From JBAZMA01 sp041649995 (GTDB lineage Bacteria; Omnitrophota; Gorgyraeia; Velamenicoccales; Velamenicoccaceae), in the NCBI GenBank assembly GCA_041649995.1, contig JBAZMA010000013.1, positions 1 through 50,604 of the forward strand: a DNA stretch of 50,604 bases, written 5' to 3'. Position 1 is the first letter of the stretch. Each line of letters opens with the position of its first letter. Shown here piece by piece: positions 15,906-24,411 of the stretch. The notes under the pieces are model-generated. The model was not told the origin of the DNA. It searched no databases and saw nothing but the letters and a program-made list of their open reading frames with translations. The translations under genes and the position numbers were made by a program.

Positions 15906-17140
15906 AACAATCAGAAATTTTGATCCGGCAGGCGCGCCGATATCTGGTGGGGGGAGTCAACAGCCCTGTCCGCAGTTTTCGCGCTCTTGGAGAAAAACCG
16001 CTTTTGATCAAAGAGGGAACAGGCAGCCGTGTTATCGATTATGACGGGCGCGTTTATCTGGACTATGTCCTGTCCTGGGGAGCGGCCATCCTCGGCCACG
16101 CTCACCCCGGCATTATTGACGCGATCGGCTCTTCCGCGGCCAGGGGTTTGAGTTTCGGCGTTACCCACGAGGATGAGATCAGGTTCGGCCGCGATCTGCG
16201 CAAGGCCATCCCCTTGCTTGAGCGGATTCGTTTCACATCTTCGGGCACAGAGGCTGTGATGGGGGCGTTGAGGCTGGCCAGGGGTGTGACCCAAAGAAAT
16301 AAAATCCTGAAGTTTGAGCGTTCTTATCACGGCCACGCGGACTATCTTTTAGCCTGGGCAGGGTCAGGCGCCCATTCCCTGCCTTTTAGCGAAGGAGTGC
16401 CTGAAGATTTTCTGCGTCATACGTTGATCGCGCCTTATGGGGACAAAAAGGCCTGCGAAAAGATTTTCAGGAAGCATGGCAAGGACCTGGCAGCCGTCAT
16501 TGTCGAACCGGTCGGCGCGAATTCAGGAGTTGTCCTGCCGGACAGAGGATTTTTGAGAAAATTAAGGACATGGACAAAGGCCTCCGGCTCGTTGCTTGTT
16601 TTTGATGAAGTCGTAACGGGTTTTAGATTCGCCTACGGGTCTGCGGCAGACTATTTTGGCATCACCCCTGATTTGATATGCCTTGGCAAGATCATCGGTG
16701 GAGGCCTGCCCGCGGGCGCTTTTGGAGGAAGGCGAACGTATATGAAACACCTGAGCCCCGAAGGCCCTGTTTATCAGGCTTCAACTTTTGCCGGTCATCC
16801 CGTTGTCATGGCCGCGGGCCTGGCCGCGCTGGATTCCCTGAAGCGACGGGATTACAACCGTTTAAACAGTTCGGCCGGGAAGCTGGCGCGGGGATTGGAG
16901 CGTGCTGCCTCTGAAGCGGGGATCTCTGTCCGCGTGAATGTTTTTGGATCCTTGTTCAGTTTTCATTTTGAAGAACCTTCTGATTTCGCGGTTTTTCACA
17001 AGGGCATGCTTGGGGAGGGAATGTTTTTAGCGCCGTCGATGTACGAGGCGAATTTTCTTTCCTTCGCCCATACGAAAACCGACATTGAGGCGACCATTAA
17101 AGCGGCCAGGCGGGTCTGGTTAAAAATGGGGAAGGGATAG
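15902..17140 (+). CDS. hemL: Glutamate-1-semialdehyde 2,1-aminomutase
   Basis: 412 residues, family-typical. It opens with LVGGVNSPVRSFRALG, has RFTSSGTEAVMGALRLARG for cofactor contacts, LLVFDEVVTGFR and the PLP lysine in CLGKIIGGGLPAGAFGG. Converts the HemA product to ALA. All steps from glutamyl-tRNA to uroporphyrinogen, save HemD and a complete HemC, are therefore in one run of overlapping genes. Confidence 0.93.
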   Translation: MKQSEILIRQARRYLVGGVNSPVRSFRALGEKPLLIKEGTGSRVIDYDGRVYLDYVLSWGAAILGHAHPGIIDAIGSSAARGLSFGVTHEDEIRFGRDLRKAIPLLERIRFTSSGTEAVMGALRLARGVTQRNKILKFERSYHGHADYLLAWAGSGAHSLPFSEGVPEDFLRHTLIAPYGDKKACEKIFRKHGKDLAAVIVEPVGANSGVVLPDRGFLRKLRTWTKASGSLLVFDEVVTGFRFAYGSAADYFGITPDLICLGKIIGGGLPAGAFGGRRTYMKHLSPEGPVYQASTFAGHPVVMAAGLAALDSLKRRDYNRLNSSAGKLARGLERAASEAGISVRVNVFGSLFSFHFEEPSDFAVFHKGMLGEGMFLAPSMYEANFLSFAHTKTDIEATIKAARRVWLKMGKG

Positions 17141-17146
17141 GGGAAT

Positions 17147-17851
17147 ATGGGAATAGAAAATCCAGAGATACCTTATGAGGCGCTCAAGCAGAGAGGATTT
17201 CTTCGGCAGAAACAGGAAGGGTTTTTTGTCCTGCGCACCCGTATGGACAGCGGGATTTACACGGCCTTCCAACTGGATGCTGTGCAAAAAATCGCTCTCA
17301 AATATGCCAGGGGCATGGTCCATGCCACGACCAGGCAGGGATTGGAAGTGCCTTTTATCCGTCTGGAAGACATCGATAGCGTGGAAAGGGAATTGAAAGC
17401 CGCGGGTGTATTTCCAGGCGCTTCAGGTCCGCGTTTGAGGGCGATAACCGTCTGCCCCGGAAACAATTGGTGCAAATCAGGGCTTGTCAATACGTTCAAC
17501 CTCGCCAAAAGGATTGAAAGCGAGTTGGGAATCGGTTGCGGCATGGAATTGCCTCATAAGTTCAAGATTGCCATAGCCGGGTGCCCTAACGCCTGCACAA
17601 GGCCTCAGGGTTCTGAGATCGGCATTCATGGCGCGGCAGCAGGTGGTTATGTCGTTTATCTGGCAGGTTCAGGGGGACGGACGCCGGTCGCGGGTTTTAA
17701 ATTAGACCGCATCTACAGGGAAGATGAGGTTCTTGCCCTTGTGAAGAAGGTCGTGAGTTTCTTCAAAGAACAGGCCAGACCAAGACAAAGACTCGCTCAT
17801 CTTGTCTCAGAGCTGGGGAAGGAGGCTTTTTTAAATCAGCTGGGAATCTAA
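17147..17851 (+). CDS. Small siroheme sulfite reductase (assimilatory-type, half-size)
   Basis: 234 residues, one ferredoxin-like half-domain plus one siroheme/[4Fe-4S] domain. Cys103 and Cys109 (VCPGNNWCK) with Cys146 and Cys150 (AGCPNACTRP) form the C-x5-C-n-C-x3-C motif that holds the coupled cluster and siroheme. This size matches the low-molecular-weight assimilatory reductases of sulfate reducers and methanogens, not the full-length CysI. It follows the siroheme genes by 6 bases, so cofactor and enzyme are made together. Reduction of nitrite instead cannot be excluded from sequence, but APS reductase and MetY next door favour sulfite. Confidence 0.85.
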   Translation: MGIENPEIPYEALKQRGFLRQKQEGFFVLRTRMDSGIYTAFQLDAVQKIALKYARGMVHATTRQGLEVPFIRLEDIDSVERELKAAGVFPGASGPRLRAITVCPGNNWCKSGLVNTFNLAKRIESELGIGCGMELPHKFKIAIAGCPNACTRPQGSEIGIHGAAAGGYVVYLAGSGGRTPVAGFKLDRIYREDEVLALVKKVVSFFKEQARPRQRLAHLVSELGKEAFLNQLGI

Positions 17852-17943
17852 AATTTTTATTGAGGGAAGGTGATGTTTAAAGGATAATGGACAACAAGCA
17901 ACAGGATCATCAGGACCCGGACTCACAGATTGCGTTCGACGTT

Positions 17944-18060
17944 CGGAGTTAACCCAGGAAGGATAGGCCTGCGCATTCCATATGTCGCAGAAGGCGACAC
18001 ACTGACCTTTCAAATAAGGTCAGGTGAAGCGGAGGGCCTAATCACGCCAGAGGCGACTCC
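17944..18060 (+). repeat. Structured leader repeat, copy A (with 44-base two-hairpin insert)
   Basis: Copy A of a roughly 70-base element found again at 18143. It begins CGGAGTTAACCCAGGAAGG and ends with GGCCTAATC and a CGCC/GGCG hairpin. Relative to copy B it has an extra 44 bases (17984-18027) that form two adjacent hairpins: GTCGC/GCGAC and CTGACCTT/AAGGTCAG. No ORF is needed to explain it. The whole 17852-18230 interval holds no gene. Confidence 0.7.
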
Positions 18061-18142
18061 TTGCGTTTACATCTTGAAATTTCTTGCTGCAACCAATCCT
18101 CACAGAGTTCGGATGGGCATCGCGAAATTTGCAAGATACGCG

Positions 18143-18230
18143 CGGAGTTAATCCAGGAAGGATAGGCCTGCGCATTCCATATAGCGGAGGGCCTAATCCC
18201 GTCAGAGACGGGATTAAGGAGGTAAAAAAG
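18143..18230 (+). promoter_or_regulatory. Structured leader repeat, copy B, with mutually exclusive stems next to the metY ribosome site
   Basis: Copy B lacks the insert. GGATAGGCC (18160-18168) can pair with GGCCTAATCC (18190-18199). The last bases of the latter also belong to a perfect 9-base hairpin AATCCCGTC (18195-18203) with GACGGGATT (18207-18215), directly followed by the ribosome site AAGGAGGT (18216-18223) of metY. Two alternative folds touching the ribosome site suggest a regulatory RNA. I do not recognise a known SAM, SAH or cobalamin riboswitch. The alternative is a dispersed genomic repeat that landed here. Confidence 0.5.
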
Positions 18231-19538
18231 ATGGCTAAAAATGAAAAAAAATTGAAAATAGAGACCTTGGCGCTTCACGGCGGACAGGAACCGGACCCGA
18301 CAACAGGTTCCAGGGCTGTTCCTATTTACCAGACAACATCCTATCAGTTCAAAAGCACGGAACACGCGGCCAACCTTTTCGGGCTCAAAGAGTTCGGGAA
18401 TATTTATACCCGTCTCATGAATCCGACGACAGATGTTTTTGAAAAAAGAATGACGCTTCTGGAAGGAGGCGTAGGAGCCCTGGCTGTTTCCAGCGGCCAA
18501 TCCGCGATCACCCTGGCACTTTTGAACATTGCCGGTTCAGGGGATGAGATTGTGTCCTGCGATAACCTGTACGGCGGCACCTATACTCTTTTTCATTACA
18601 CATTCCAGAGATTGGGCATTGTGGTCAAGTTCGTCCGTTCGAACGACTTGAAGGCTGTCCAGGAGGCCATTACTCCCAAGACAAAAGCGATTTACGCGGA
18701 ATCCATCGGCAATCCAAAGCTCGACGTGGCTGACCTGGAAGGCCTGGCCACGATCGCCCACAAAAACGGCCTGCCGCTTGTCCTGGACAATACGGCTTCG
18801 CCTTATCTCCTGCGGCCGTTTGATTACGGGGTGGATATTATTGTTTATTCCGCCACGAAATTCATCGGCGGCCATGGCACCTCTTTGGGCGGGCTGATCA
18901 TTGATTCCGGAAAATTCGACTGGACGGGCGGGAAATTTCCCCTGATCTCAGGGCCTGACCCGAGTTATCACGGCCTGGATTTTGTGGAGGCTTTGAAACC
19001 CATGGGGAATATCGCCTACATCATCAAGGCCCGTGTGACCCTGCTCAGGGACTTAGGCCCGGCGATCTCTCCTTTCAATTCTTTCCTTCATCTTCAGGGG
19101 CTGGAAACCCTGCCTTTGAGAATGATCCGGCATTCGGAGAACGCCCTGGCTGCCGCCAAATTTTTGGAGAGGCATCCCCGCGTGGCCTGGGTCAATTATC
19201 CCGGGCTGGATTCAAGCCCTGAAAAGGCGAGGGCGGAGAAATATCTGGGCAAAGGCGCCGGCGCGATCATCGGCTTCGGTATCAAGGGAGGCATTGAGGC
19301 AGGCAGGAAGTTCATAGATTCCCTGGAACTCATCTCCCATCTGGCCAATATCGGCGACGCGAAATCGCTGGCTATCCATCCGGCGACGACAACACATCAG
19401 CAGTTGTCCGAGGCTGAACAGCGGGCCACGGGCGTGACTCCTGATTTCATCCGGCTTTCCATCGGCCTGGAGCATATCGACGATATCACCGCCGATATTG
19501 AACAGGCGCTGGAAAAAACAGCAGACAAAAGATCGTAA
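18231..19538 (+). CDS. metY: O-acetylhomoserine sulfhydrylase (MetY family)
   Basis: 435 residues, started at the ATG behind AAGGAGGT. Family opening IETLALHGGQEPDPTTGSRA, then VPIYQTTSYQF, NLYGGTYTLFHYTF and the PLP lysine in VYSATKFIGGHG. The roughly 430-residue length separates it from the shorter cystathionine synthases and lyases. It joins sulfide with O-acetylhomoserine to make homocysteine; the acetyl donor enzyme MetX is encoded two genes downstream. Expression is probably controlled through the structured leader. Confidence 0.9.
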   Translation: MAKNEKKLKIETLALHGGQEPDPTTGSRAVPIYQTTSYQFKSTEHAANLFGLKEFGNIYTRLMNPTTDVFEKRMTLLEGGVGALAVSSGQSAITLALLNIAGSGDEIVSCDNLYGGTYTLFHYTFQRLGIVVKFVRSNDLKAVQEAITPKTKAIYAESIGNPKLDVADLEGLATIAHKNGLPLVLDNTASPYLLRPFDYGVDIIVYSATKFIGGHGTSLGGLIIDSGKFDWTGGKFPLISGPDPSYHGLDFVEALKPMGNIAYIIKARVTLLRDLGPAISPFNSFLHLQGLETLPLRMIRHSENALAAAKFLERHPRVAWVNYPGLDSSPEKARAEKYLGKGAGAIIGFGIKGGIEAGRKFIDSLELISHLANIGDAKSLAIHPATTTHQQLSEAEQRATGVTPDFIRLSIGLEHIDDITADIEQALEKTADKRS

Positions 19539-19540
19539 CC

Positions 19541-19588
19541 AGGAGACGGCTTTTGCCTCATCAAAAGTATTGATGACCGGCTCCTTTT
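19541..19588 (+). terminator. Hairpin between metY and cysK
   Basis: AGGAG-A-CGG at 19541-19549 pairs with CCG-G-CTCCT near 19577-19585, with an inner CATC/GATG pairing, and is followed by TTTTGA. It could end part of the metY transcripts or act as an attenuator before cysK. The U-run is short. Confidence 0.5.
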
Positions 19589-19602
19589 GAAAGTGAGGGT
19601 TT

Positions 19603-20529
19603 ATGGCTTATATTTTTGAAGACATAACCAAGACGATCGGCCGCACGCCTTTGGTCAGGATCAATAAATTAAGCGCGGGTTTACCCGCGACGGTTTTGGG
19701 GAAACTGGAATTTTTCAATCCGTTGTCCAGCGTCAAGGACAGGATCGGTTTCTCCATGATTGACAGCGCCGAAAAGGCCGGCCTTCTGAAGAAAGATTCC
19801 GTCGTGGTGGAGCCCACCAGCGGGAATACGGGGATTGCCCTGGCTTTTGTGTGCGCGGCCAGGGGGTACAGGCTGGTTTTGACCATGCCCGATACCATGA
19901 GTATCGAGCGGCGTCAGATGCTCAAGATCCTCGGCGCGGAGGTTGTCCTGACGGAGGGCGCCATGGGAATGAAAGGGGCCATTGAAAAGGCCGAAGAGAT
20001 CCTGAAGAACACCCCGAACAGTTTTATGCCCCAGCAATTCAATAACCCGGCCAATCCTGAGATCCATCGCAAGACCACGGCCGAAGAAATATGGAACGAC
20101 ACCGACGGGCAGGTCGATATCTTTATCGCCGGCATTGGCACAGGGGGCACCATCACGGGGGTCGGCGAGGTCTTGAAAAAGAGAAAGCCTTCTGTTAAAG
20201 TTATCGGACTGGAACCAAAGGATTCCTCGGTTCTTTCCGGCGGAAAGCCGGGGCCCCACAAGATCCAGGGCCTGGGCGCGGGATTCGTTCCCCGCATCCT
20301 GAACCGGGAGGTCATCGATGAGGTGATGGCTGTTTCGCATGAAGATGCCGGACGTATTTCCCGCAGGCTGGCCAGGGAAGAGGGTATTTTTGCCGGAATT
20401 TCCAGCGGGGCCGCGGTCTGGGCCGCGCTTCAGGTCGCCTCCAGGAAAGAATCGCAGGGCAAAATGATCGTGACAGTCCTGCCTGATACGGGCGAACGCT
20501 ATCTGTCAACCTGGCTGTTTCAGGAGTGA
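19603..20529 (+). CDS. cysK: Cysteine synthase (O-acetylserine sulfhydrylase)
   Basis: 308 residues. PLP lysine in SVKDRIGFSMI, the phosphate-binding loop GTGGTITGVG and the substrate motif PTSGNTGIALAF are all present. It makes cysteine from O-acetylserine and sulfide. If the Rrf2 protein at 10720 acts like CymR, CysK would also be its signalling partner. Its stop codon overlaps a GTG of the metX frame, but the ATG at 20553 is the better start for that gene. Confidence 0.93.
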   Translation: MAYIFEDITKTIGRTPLVRINKLSAGLPATVLGKLEFFNPLSSVKDRIGFSMIDSAEKAGLLKKDSVVVEPTSGNTGIALAFVCAARGYRLVLTMPDTMSIERRQMLKILGAEVVLTEGAMGMKGAIEKAEEILKNTPNSFMPQQFNNPANPEIHRKTTAEEIWNDTDGQVDIFIAGIGTGGTITGVGEVLKKRKPSVKVIGLEPKDSSVLSGGKPGPHKIQGLGAGFVPRILNREVIDEVMAVSHEDAGRISRRLAREEGIFAGISSGAAVWAALQVASRKESQGKMIVTVLPDTGERYLSTWLFQE

Positions 20530-20552
20530 TCAAAAAGGTCGTCAAGGGGAGC

Positions 20553-21692
20553 ATGAAGGACAATAAGACGGGAATAGTGGAAACAAGGAATTTCACGTTC
20601 GGGGCCTCCGGGGATGAAATGCTTTTGGAGGGCGGCCAGACGCTCGGACCCGTAACCTTAGCTTACGAAACGTACGGGAAGCTGAACGCCAAAAAGGACA
20701 ATTGCGTCCTCGTCGCGCATTCTCTTTCCGGGGATGCCCATGCGGCGGGCCTCCATCCCGGTGACAAGGATGCCGGGTGGTGGGACGACATGATAGGCCC
20801 GGGCAAGGCCTTTGATACGGACAAATATTTTGTGATATGTTCGAACGTGATCGGTGGCTGCAAAGGGTCCACAGGCCCTTCCGCTCTCGACCCAAAAACA
20901 GGCCGGCCTTACGGGTTGCAGTTTCCCGTCATCACCATCCGGGACATGGTGGAGGCGCAGAAGAGGCTCATCGGGTCTCTCGGCGTGGAAAAACTTTTGT
21001 GTGTCTGCGGCGGCTCTATGGGAGGTATGCAGGTCCTGCAGTGGGTCGCTTCCTATCCTGAGCTGGTGCGCTGCGCCATTCCGATCGCAACAGCCATGAA
21101 ACATTCTCCCCAGCAGATTGCTTTTGACGAGGTCGGCAGGCAGGCGGTCATGGCGGACCCCGACTGGCGCGGCGGCGATTACTACGGGCACAGCCAGCCG
21201 GAGCGGGGGCTGGCCGTGGCGCGCATGATCGGCCATATCACCTATATGAGCGACAAGTCCATGGAGGAGAAATTTTCCCGTCGCCTCAAGGAGAAGGATT
21301 ATAGCTTTAAATTCACCACCGACTTCGAGGTCGAGGGCTATCTGCGTTACCGCGGAGACAATTTCGTCAAGAGGTTCGACGCCAACTCCTATCTCTATAT
21401 CACCAAGGCGATGGATTATTTCGACGTCTCCGGCGACAAATTGATTCCGCCCGGCCGGCAGATCGACACGAGGTTCCTGGTGATCGCTTTTCGCTCGGAC
21501 TGGCTGTATCCTTTGTATCAGTCCCAGGACATCGTGCGCCAGCTTAAGATCAGGCACGCCGACGCCACCTATTGCGAGATCAATTCCACCTACGGACACG
21601 ACGCCTTCCTTCTTGAGATCGAGGAGGAAACGCATCTCATCAAGCATTTCCTTGATAAGACCTATCAGGGATACGTTGTCAGGAGACCATGA
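20553..21692 (+). CDS. metX: Homoserine O-acetyltransferase
   Basis: 379 residues from the ATG that follows AAGGGGAGC. Alpha/beta hydrolase fold: nucleophile Ser in CGGSMGGMQVLQW, GCKGSTGPSALDP and the catalytic end YGHDAFLLE. It makes O-acetylhomoserine for MetY. The first 9 residues of an upstream GTG-started version have no counterpart in the family. It overlaps metW by 4 bases, a usual pairing. Confidence 0.92.
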   Translation: MKDNKTGIVETRNFTFGASGDEMLLEGGQTLGPVTLAYETYGKLNAKKDNCVLVAHSLSGDAHAAGLHPGDKDAGWWDDMIGPGKAFDTDKYFVICSNVIGGCKGSTGPSALDPKTGRPYGLQFPVITIRDMVEAQKRLIGSLGVEKLLCVCGGSMGGMQVLQWVASYPELVRCAIPIATAMKHSPQQIAFDEVGRQAVMADPDWRGGDYYGHSQPERGLAVARMIGHITYMSDKSMEEKFSRRLKEKDYSFKFTTDFEVEGYLRYRGDNFVKRFDANSYLYITKAMDYFDVSGDKLIPPGRQIDTRFLVIAFRSDWLYPLYQSQDIVRQLKIRHADATYCEINSTYGHDAFLLEIEEETHLIKHFLDKTYQGYVVRRP

Positions 21693-22288
21693 CGTTCAAG
21701 ACAGCCAGGCTAGACCACAAGATCATTTATCAGATCATTGAATCCGGTTCCCGGGTCCTGGATTTGGGATGCGGCACAGGGGACCTGATCTATTTCCTGG
21801 CCAAGGAAAAGGCCGCCAAGGTCCAGGGGATCGAGCTTTCCGAGGAGGCCATTTACAAGTGCGTGGAAAAGGGCCTGAGTGTTTTTCACAGCGATATCGA
21901 TTCCGGCCTTATCGAATATCCGGACAAGTCTTTCGATTACGTGATCCTTAACCAGAGCATGCAGGAGGTCAAAAAGGTGGATTTTGTCCTCCAGGAGGCG
22001 CTGCGCGTGGGGAAAAGGGTCATTGTGGGATTTCCAAACTTCGCTTATTTGAGCGCGCGGCTGCGGCTTTTTTTCCAGGGCCTGGCGCCTGTCACGCTTT
22101 CCCTGCCTTATTACTGGTATAACACGCCGAACCTGCATTTTTTGAGCATCAGCGATTTCAGGAATTTCTGCCTTGAGAAAAAGATCCGGATCCTGCGAGC
22201 CTATTACCTCGGCAAAAGCGGGCGCGTCTTTTTCTGGCCCAATCTTCTCGCCTTGAACGCCGTCTTTGTCATTTCATCCTCCTCTTAA
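21689..22288 (+). CDS. metW: MetW-like methionine biosynthesis protein
   Basis: 199 residues. The methyltransferase-type motif I is VLDLGCGTGDLIYFLA (about 25-40), followed by YVILNQSMQEVKKVD and the family-typical VGFPNFAYLSARLRLFFQG and PYYWYNTPNLHFLSISDF. MetW is almost always found directly behind metX and supports its activity; the exact reaction is not established to my knowledge. It ends the methionine block. A 135-base gap without gene follows (22289-22423), containing a good ribosome site AGGAGGG only at its end. Confidence 0.9.
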   Translation: MTFKTARLDHKIIYQIIESGSRVLDLGCGTGDLIYFLAKEKAAKVQGIELSEEAIYKCVEKGLSVFHSDIDSGLIEYPDKSFDYVILNQSMQEVKKVDFVLQEALRVGKRVIVGFPNFAYLSARLRLFFQGLAPVTLSLPYYWYNTPNLHFLSISDFRNFCLEKKIRILRAYYLGKSGRVFFWPNLLALNAVFVISSSS

Positions 22289-22423
22289 GAACAAGGCACC
22301 AGACTAAAAAATGCCGCAAATTTTTCAAAGAGCGCGGTTTGGGCGCGAAGCGGCGAAAAAAGTCAAAAAGTGAAGGCTATTCGTCCCGGGAATCGCTTGT
22401 GAATTGAAAATCAGGAGGGTAAA

Positions 22424-22603
22424 ATGCCGTATGTAAACCTTAAGGTCGTTGGTAAGCTGTCCGGTGAGCAGAAGGCCCAGATCGCGAAAGAGTTTTGCGA
22501 GACGCTCCAGCGTGTGGCCAATAAACCCAAAGACGCGACTTATCTTGTCATCGACGAGGTGGACGGCAAAAACTGGGCGCAAGGCGAAAAATTCTTCGCG
22601 TAA
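22424..22603 (+). CDS. Small 4-oxalocrotonate tautomerase-like protein
   Basis: 59 residues, ribosome site AGGAGGGT. It begins MPYVNLKVVG: Pro2 would become the N-terminal catalytic proline after Met removal, as in the 4-OT family. The family pattern of strand, helix (GEQKAQIAKEFCETLQRVA) and strand (ATYLVIDEVDGKNWAQGEK) is present. The normal Arg residues of 4-OT at position 11 is Lys here. Substrate unknown. It lies directly ahead of the 2-oxoacid oxidoreductase. Confidence 0.75.
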   Translation: MPYVNLKVVGKLSGEQKAQIAKEFCETLQRVANKPKDATYLVIDEVDGKNWAQGEKFFA

Positions 22604-22636
22604 AGACTCCATTTGTTTTTTGAGGGGCGCAAGATC

Positions 22637-24385
22637 ATGAAAAACCTTGATTTGACCATCAAGATCGGAGGCGAAGCGGGCCAGGGACTCAAAACCGTCG
22701 GTGAGCTTTTGTCCTACGCGTTTTGCCGCAAGGGTTATCACGTTTTCGCCAATCAGGCGCTCCAGTCGCGCATCCGGGGCGGTCACAACTGGTTTCAACT
22801 CCGCGTTTCAGACGCTGCCTTTCAGTGTCCATCCGCGAAAACAGATATCCTTGTCGCCCTGGACAAGGAAAGTGAATATCACTTCAAAGAACTCACCCCT
22901 GATTCCATCGTTGTCCTGGATTCAAAACAAACCGGTCCTCTGGAGTTGGATCCGGGCCAAGGCAGGATCCTGGACGCTCCCATGCTGGAGCTTGCCAAAC
23001 AGGGGGGCGGCAATAAGCTGATGATCAATACGGTGGCCGCCGCTCTGGTCATGGGCCTCTTGGATTTTGATCCCGCCGTGTTATTCGGCCTTTTGAGAGA
23101 GATTTTCGCGAAGAAGAGCAAGGAATTGGGCGAGACCAATGTGAGCGTGGCCAAGGCGGGATATGATTTTGCCCTGGAGAAAAAACTGGGGGAAAAGATG
23201 CCGGATTTCAAGGCCGCGGGCCCGGGCAAAATGCTTATCCCCGGAAGCGAAGCCATTGCCTTGGGAGCATTGGCAGCTGGATGCCAGTTTATGTCCGCTT
23301 ATCCCATGAGCCCATCGACAGGCATCATGACGTATCTGGCTTCCAAGACACGTAAGTTCAATTTTGTCATGGAGCAATCGGAGGATGAGATCGCCTCCAT
23401 CAATATCGCCCTGGGCGCTTCCTACGCGGGCCTGCGGTCTATGACCGCTTCCAGCGGAGGGGGGTTCGCGTTGATGGTGGAGGGATTGAGCCTGGCCGGC
23501 ATGCTGGAAACGCCGATCGTCATCGTCCTGGCGCAAAGGCCGGCCCCTGCCACGGGCCTGCCGACCCGCACGGCGCAGGAAGACCTTTTGTTTGCCATTT
23601 ATGCCGGGCATGGAGAATTCGCCCGTTTTGTGACGGCTCCTTCGGATATCGAATCCTCTTTTTATGCCGTGGCCAGGGCCTTTAACCTGGCGGAAAAGTA
23701 CAGGATTCCCGCGATTATCCTGACCGATCAGTCGCTGGCAGATTCGTTCGCGACCGTGGACGGGTTCCGCCTGCAGGACATCAGGATCGAACGAAACCTG
23801 ATGACCGAGGAAGAACTTAAGAAAGCGGGGGACGGGTATAAGAGTTATCTTCTGACAAAAACCGGCGTTTCTCCGCGCGCGCTTCCCGGCAATCCATTTT
23901 GTTTTGTGACAGCCGACAGTGATGAGCATGATGAAGACGGCCGCATCACCGAAGACGTGGATTACACGAGGCCTGAAATGGTAAAAAAGCGCAACATCAA
24001 GGCCGCGGGCTTGCTTAAGGAGGCCAAAGGGCCTTCCTGGCATGGGCCCGCCAACGCCACGGACATTCTCATTTGCTGGGGATCGACCCGGGGCGCTGTT
24101 CAGGAAGCCGTGGACAGGCTGAATAAGGATAATCCCAGAGTGGCCATGGCGCATTTTGAGGATGTCTGGCCCCTGAATCCGTCGTATTTTGATTTTTTGA
24201 AAAAGGCCAAACTTGCGGCTGTCGTTGAAAATAATTTTACGGGCCAATTCGCGGGCCTGATCACGAAGATGACGGGTCATCTTGCCTTAGAACGCATCCT
24301 CAAATACAACGGTATGCCTTTCACGGCGGATGAGATCATTTCGGCTTTTGAAGAATTAAGGAAAAAACCCTCTTTAAGAAAATAA
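22637..24385 (+). CDS. 2-oxoacid:ferredoxin oxidoreductase, fused gamma-alpha subunit
   Basis: 582 residues from the ATG after GAGGGGCGC. The N-terminal gamma domain (1-185) has IKIGGEAGQGLKTVGELLSYAF and QSRIRGGHNWFQLR. The alpha (pyrimidine-binding) domain from about 195 has GSEAIALGALAAGCQFMSAYPMSPSTGI and EQSEDEIASINIALGASYAG. This gamma-alpha fusion is the KorA-type arrangement used for 2-oxoglutarate or related 2-oxoacids. No ferredoxin-like delta subunit is present. The beta subunit follows 26 bases later. Confidence 0.9.
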   Translation: MKNLDLTIKIGGEAGQGLKTVGELLSYAFCRKGYHVFANQALQSRIRGGHNWFQLRVSDAAFQCPSAKTDILVALDKESEYHFKELTPDSIVVLDSKQTGPLELDPGQGRILDAPMLELAKQGGGNKLMINTVAAALVMGLLDFDPAVLFGLLREIFAKKSKELGETNVSVAKAGYDFALEKKLGEKMPDFKAAGPGKMLIPGSEAIALGALAAGCQFMSAYPMSPSTGIMTYLASKTRKFNFVMEQSEDEIASINIALGASYAGLRSMTASSGGGFALMVEGLSLAGMLETPIVIVLAQRPAPATGLPTRTAQEDLLFAIYAGHGEFARFVTAPSDIESSFYAVARAFNLAEKYRIPAIILTDQSLADSFATVDGFRLQDIRIERNLMTEEELKKAGDGYKSYLLTKTGVSPRALPGNPFCFVTADSDEHDEDGRITEDVDYTRPEMVKKRNIKAAGLLKEAKGPSWHGPANATDILICWGSTRGAVQEAVDRLNKDNPRVAMAHFEDVWPLNPSYFDFLKKAKLAAVVENNFTGQFAGLITKMTGHLALERILKYNGMPFTADEIISAFEELRKKPSLRK

Positions 24386-24411
24386 TCAAAAGCAGCTTAA
24401 AAAGGTGTTTC

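Noticed and set aside
17930..18230. Protein-coding frame in front of metY (GVNPGRIGLRIPY repeated)
   Set aside because: The frame is made of the structured repeat, has no ribosome site, and MetY homologues start at the ATG behind AAGGAGGT.
17944..18230. SAM-I or cobalamin riboswitch
   Set aside because: None of the conserved core strings I know for these classes is present.
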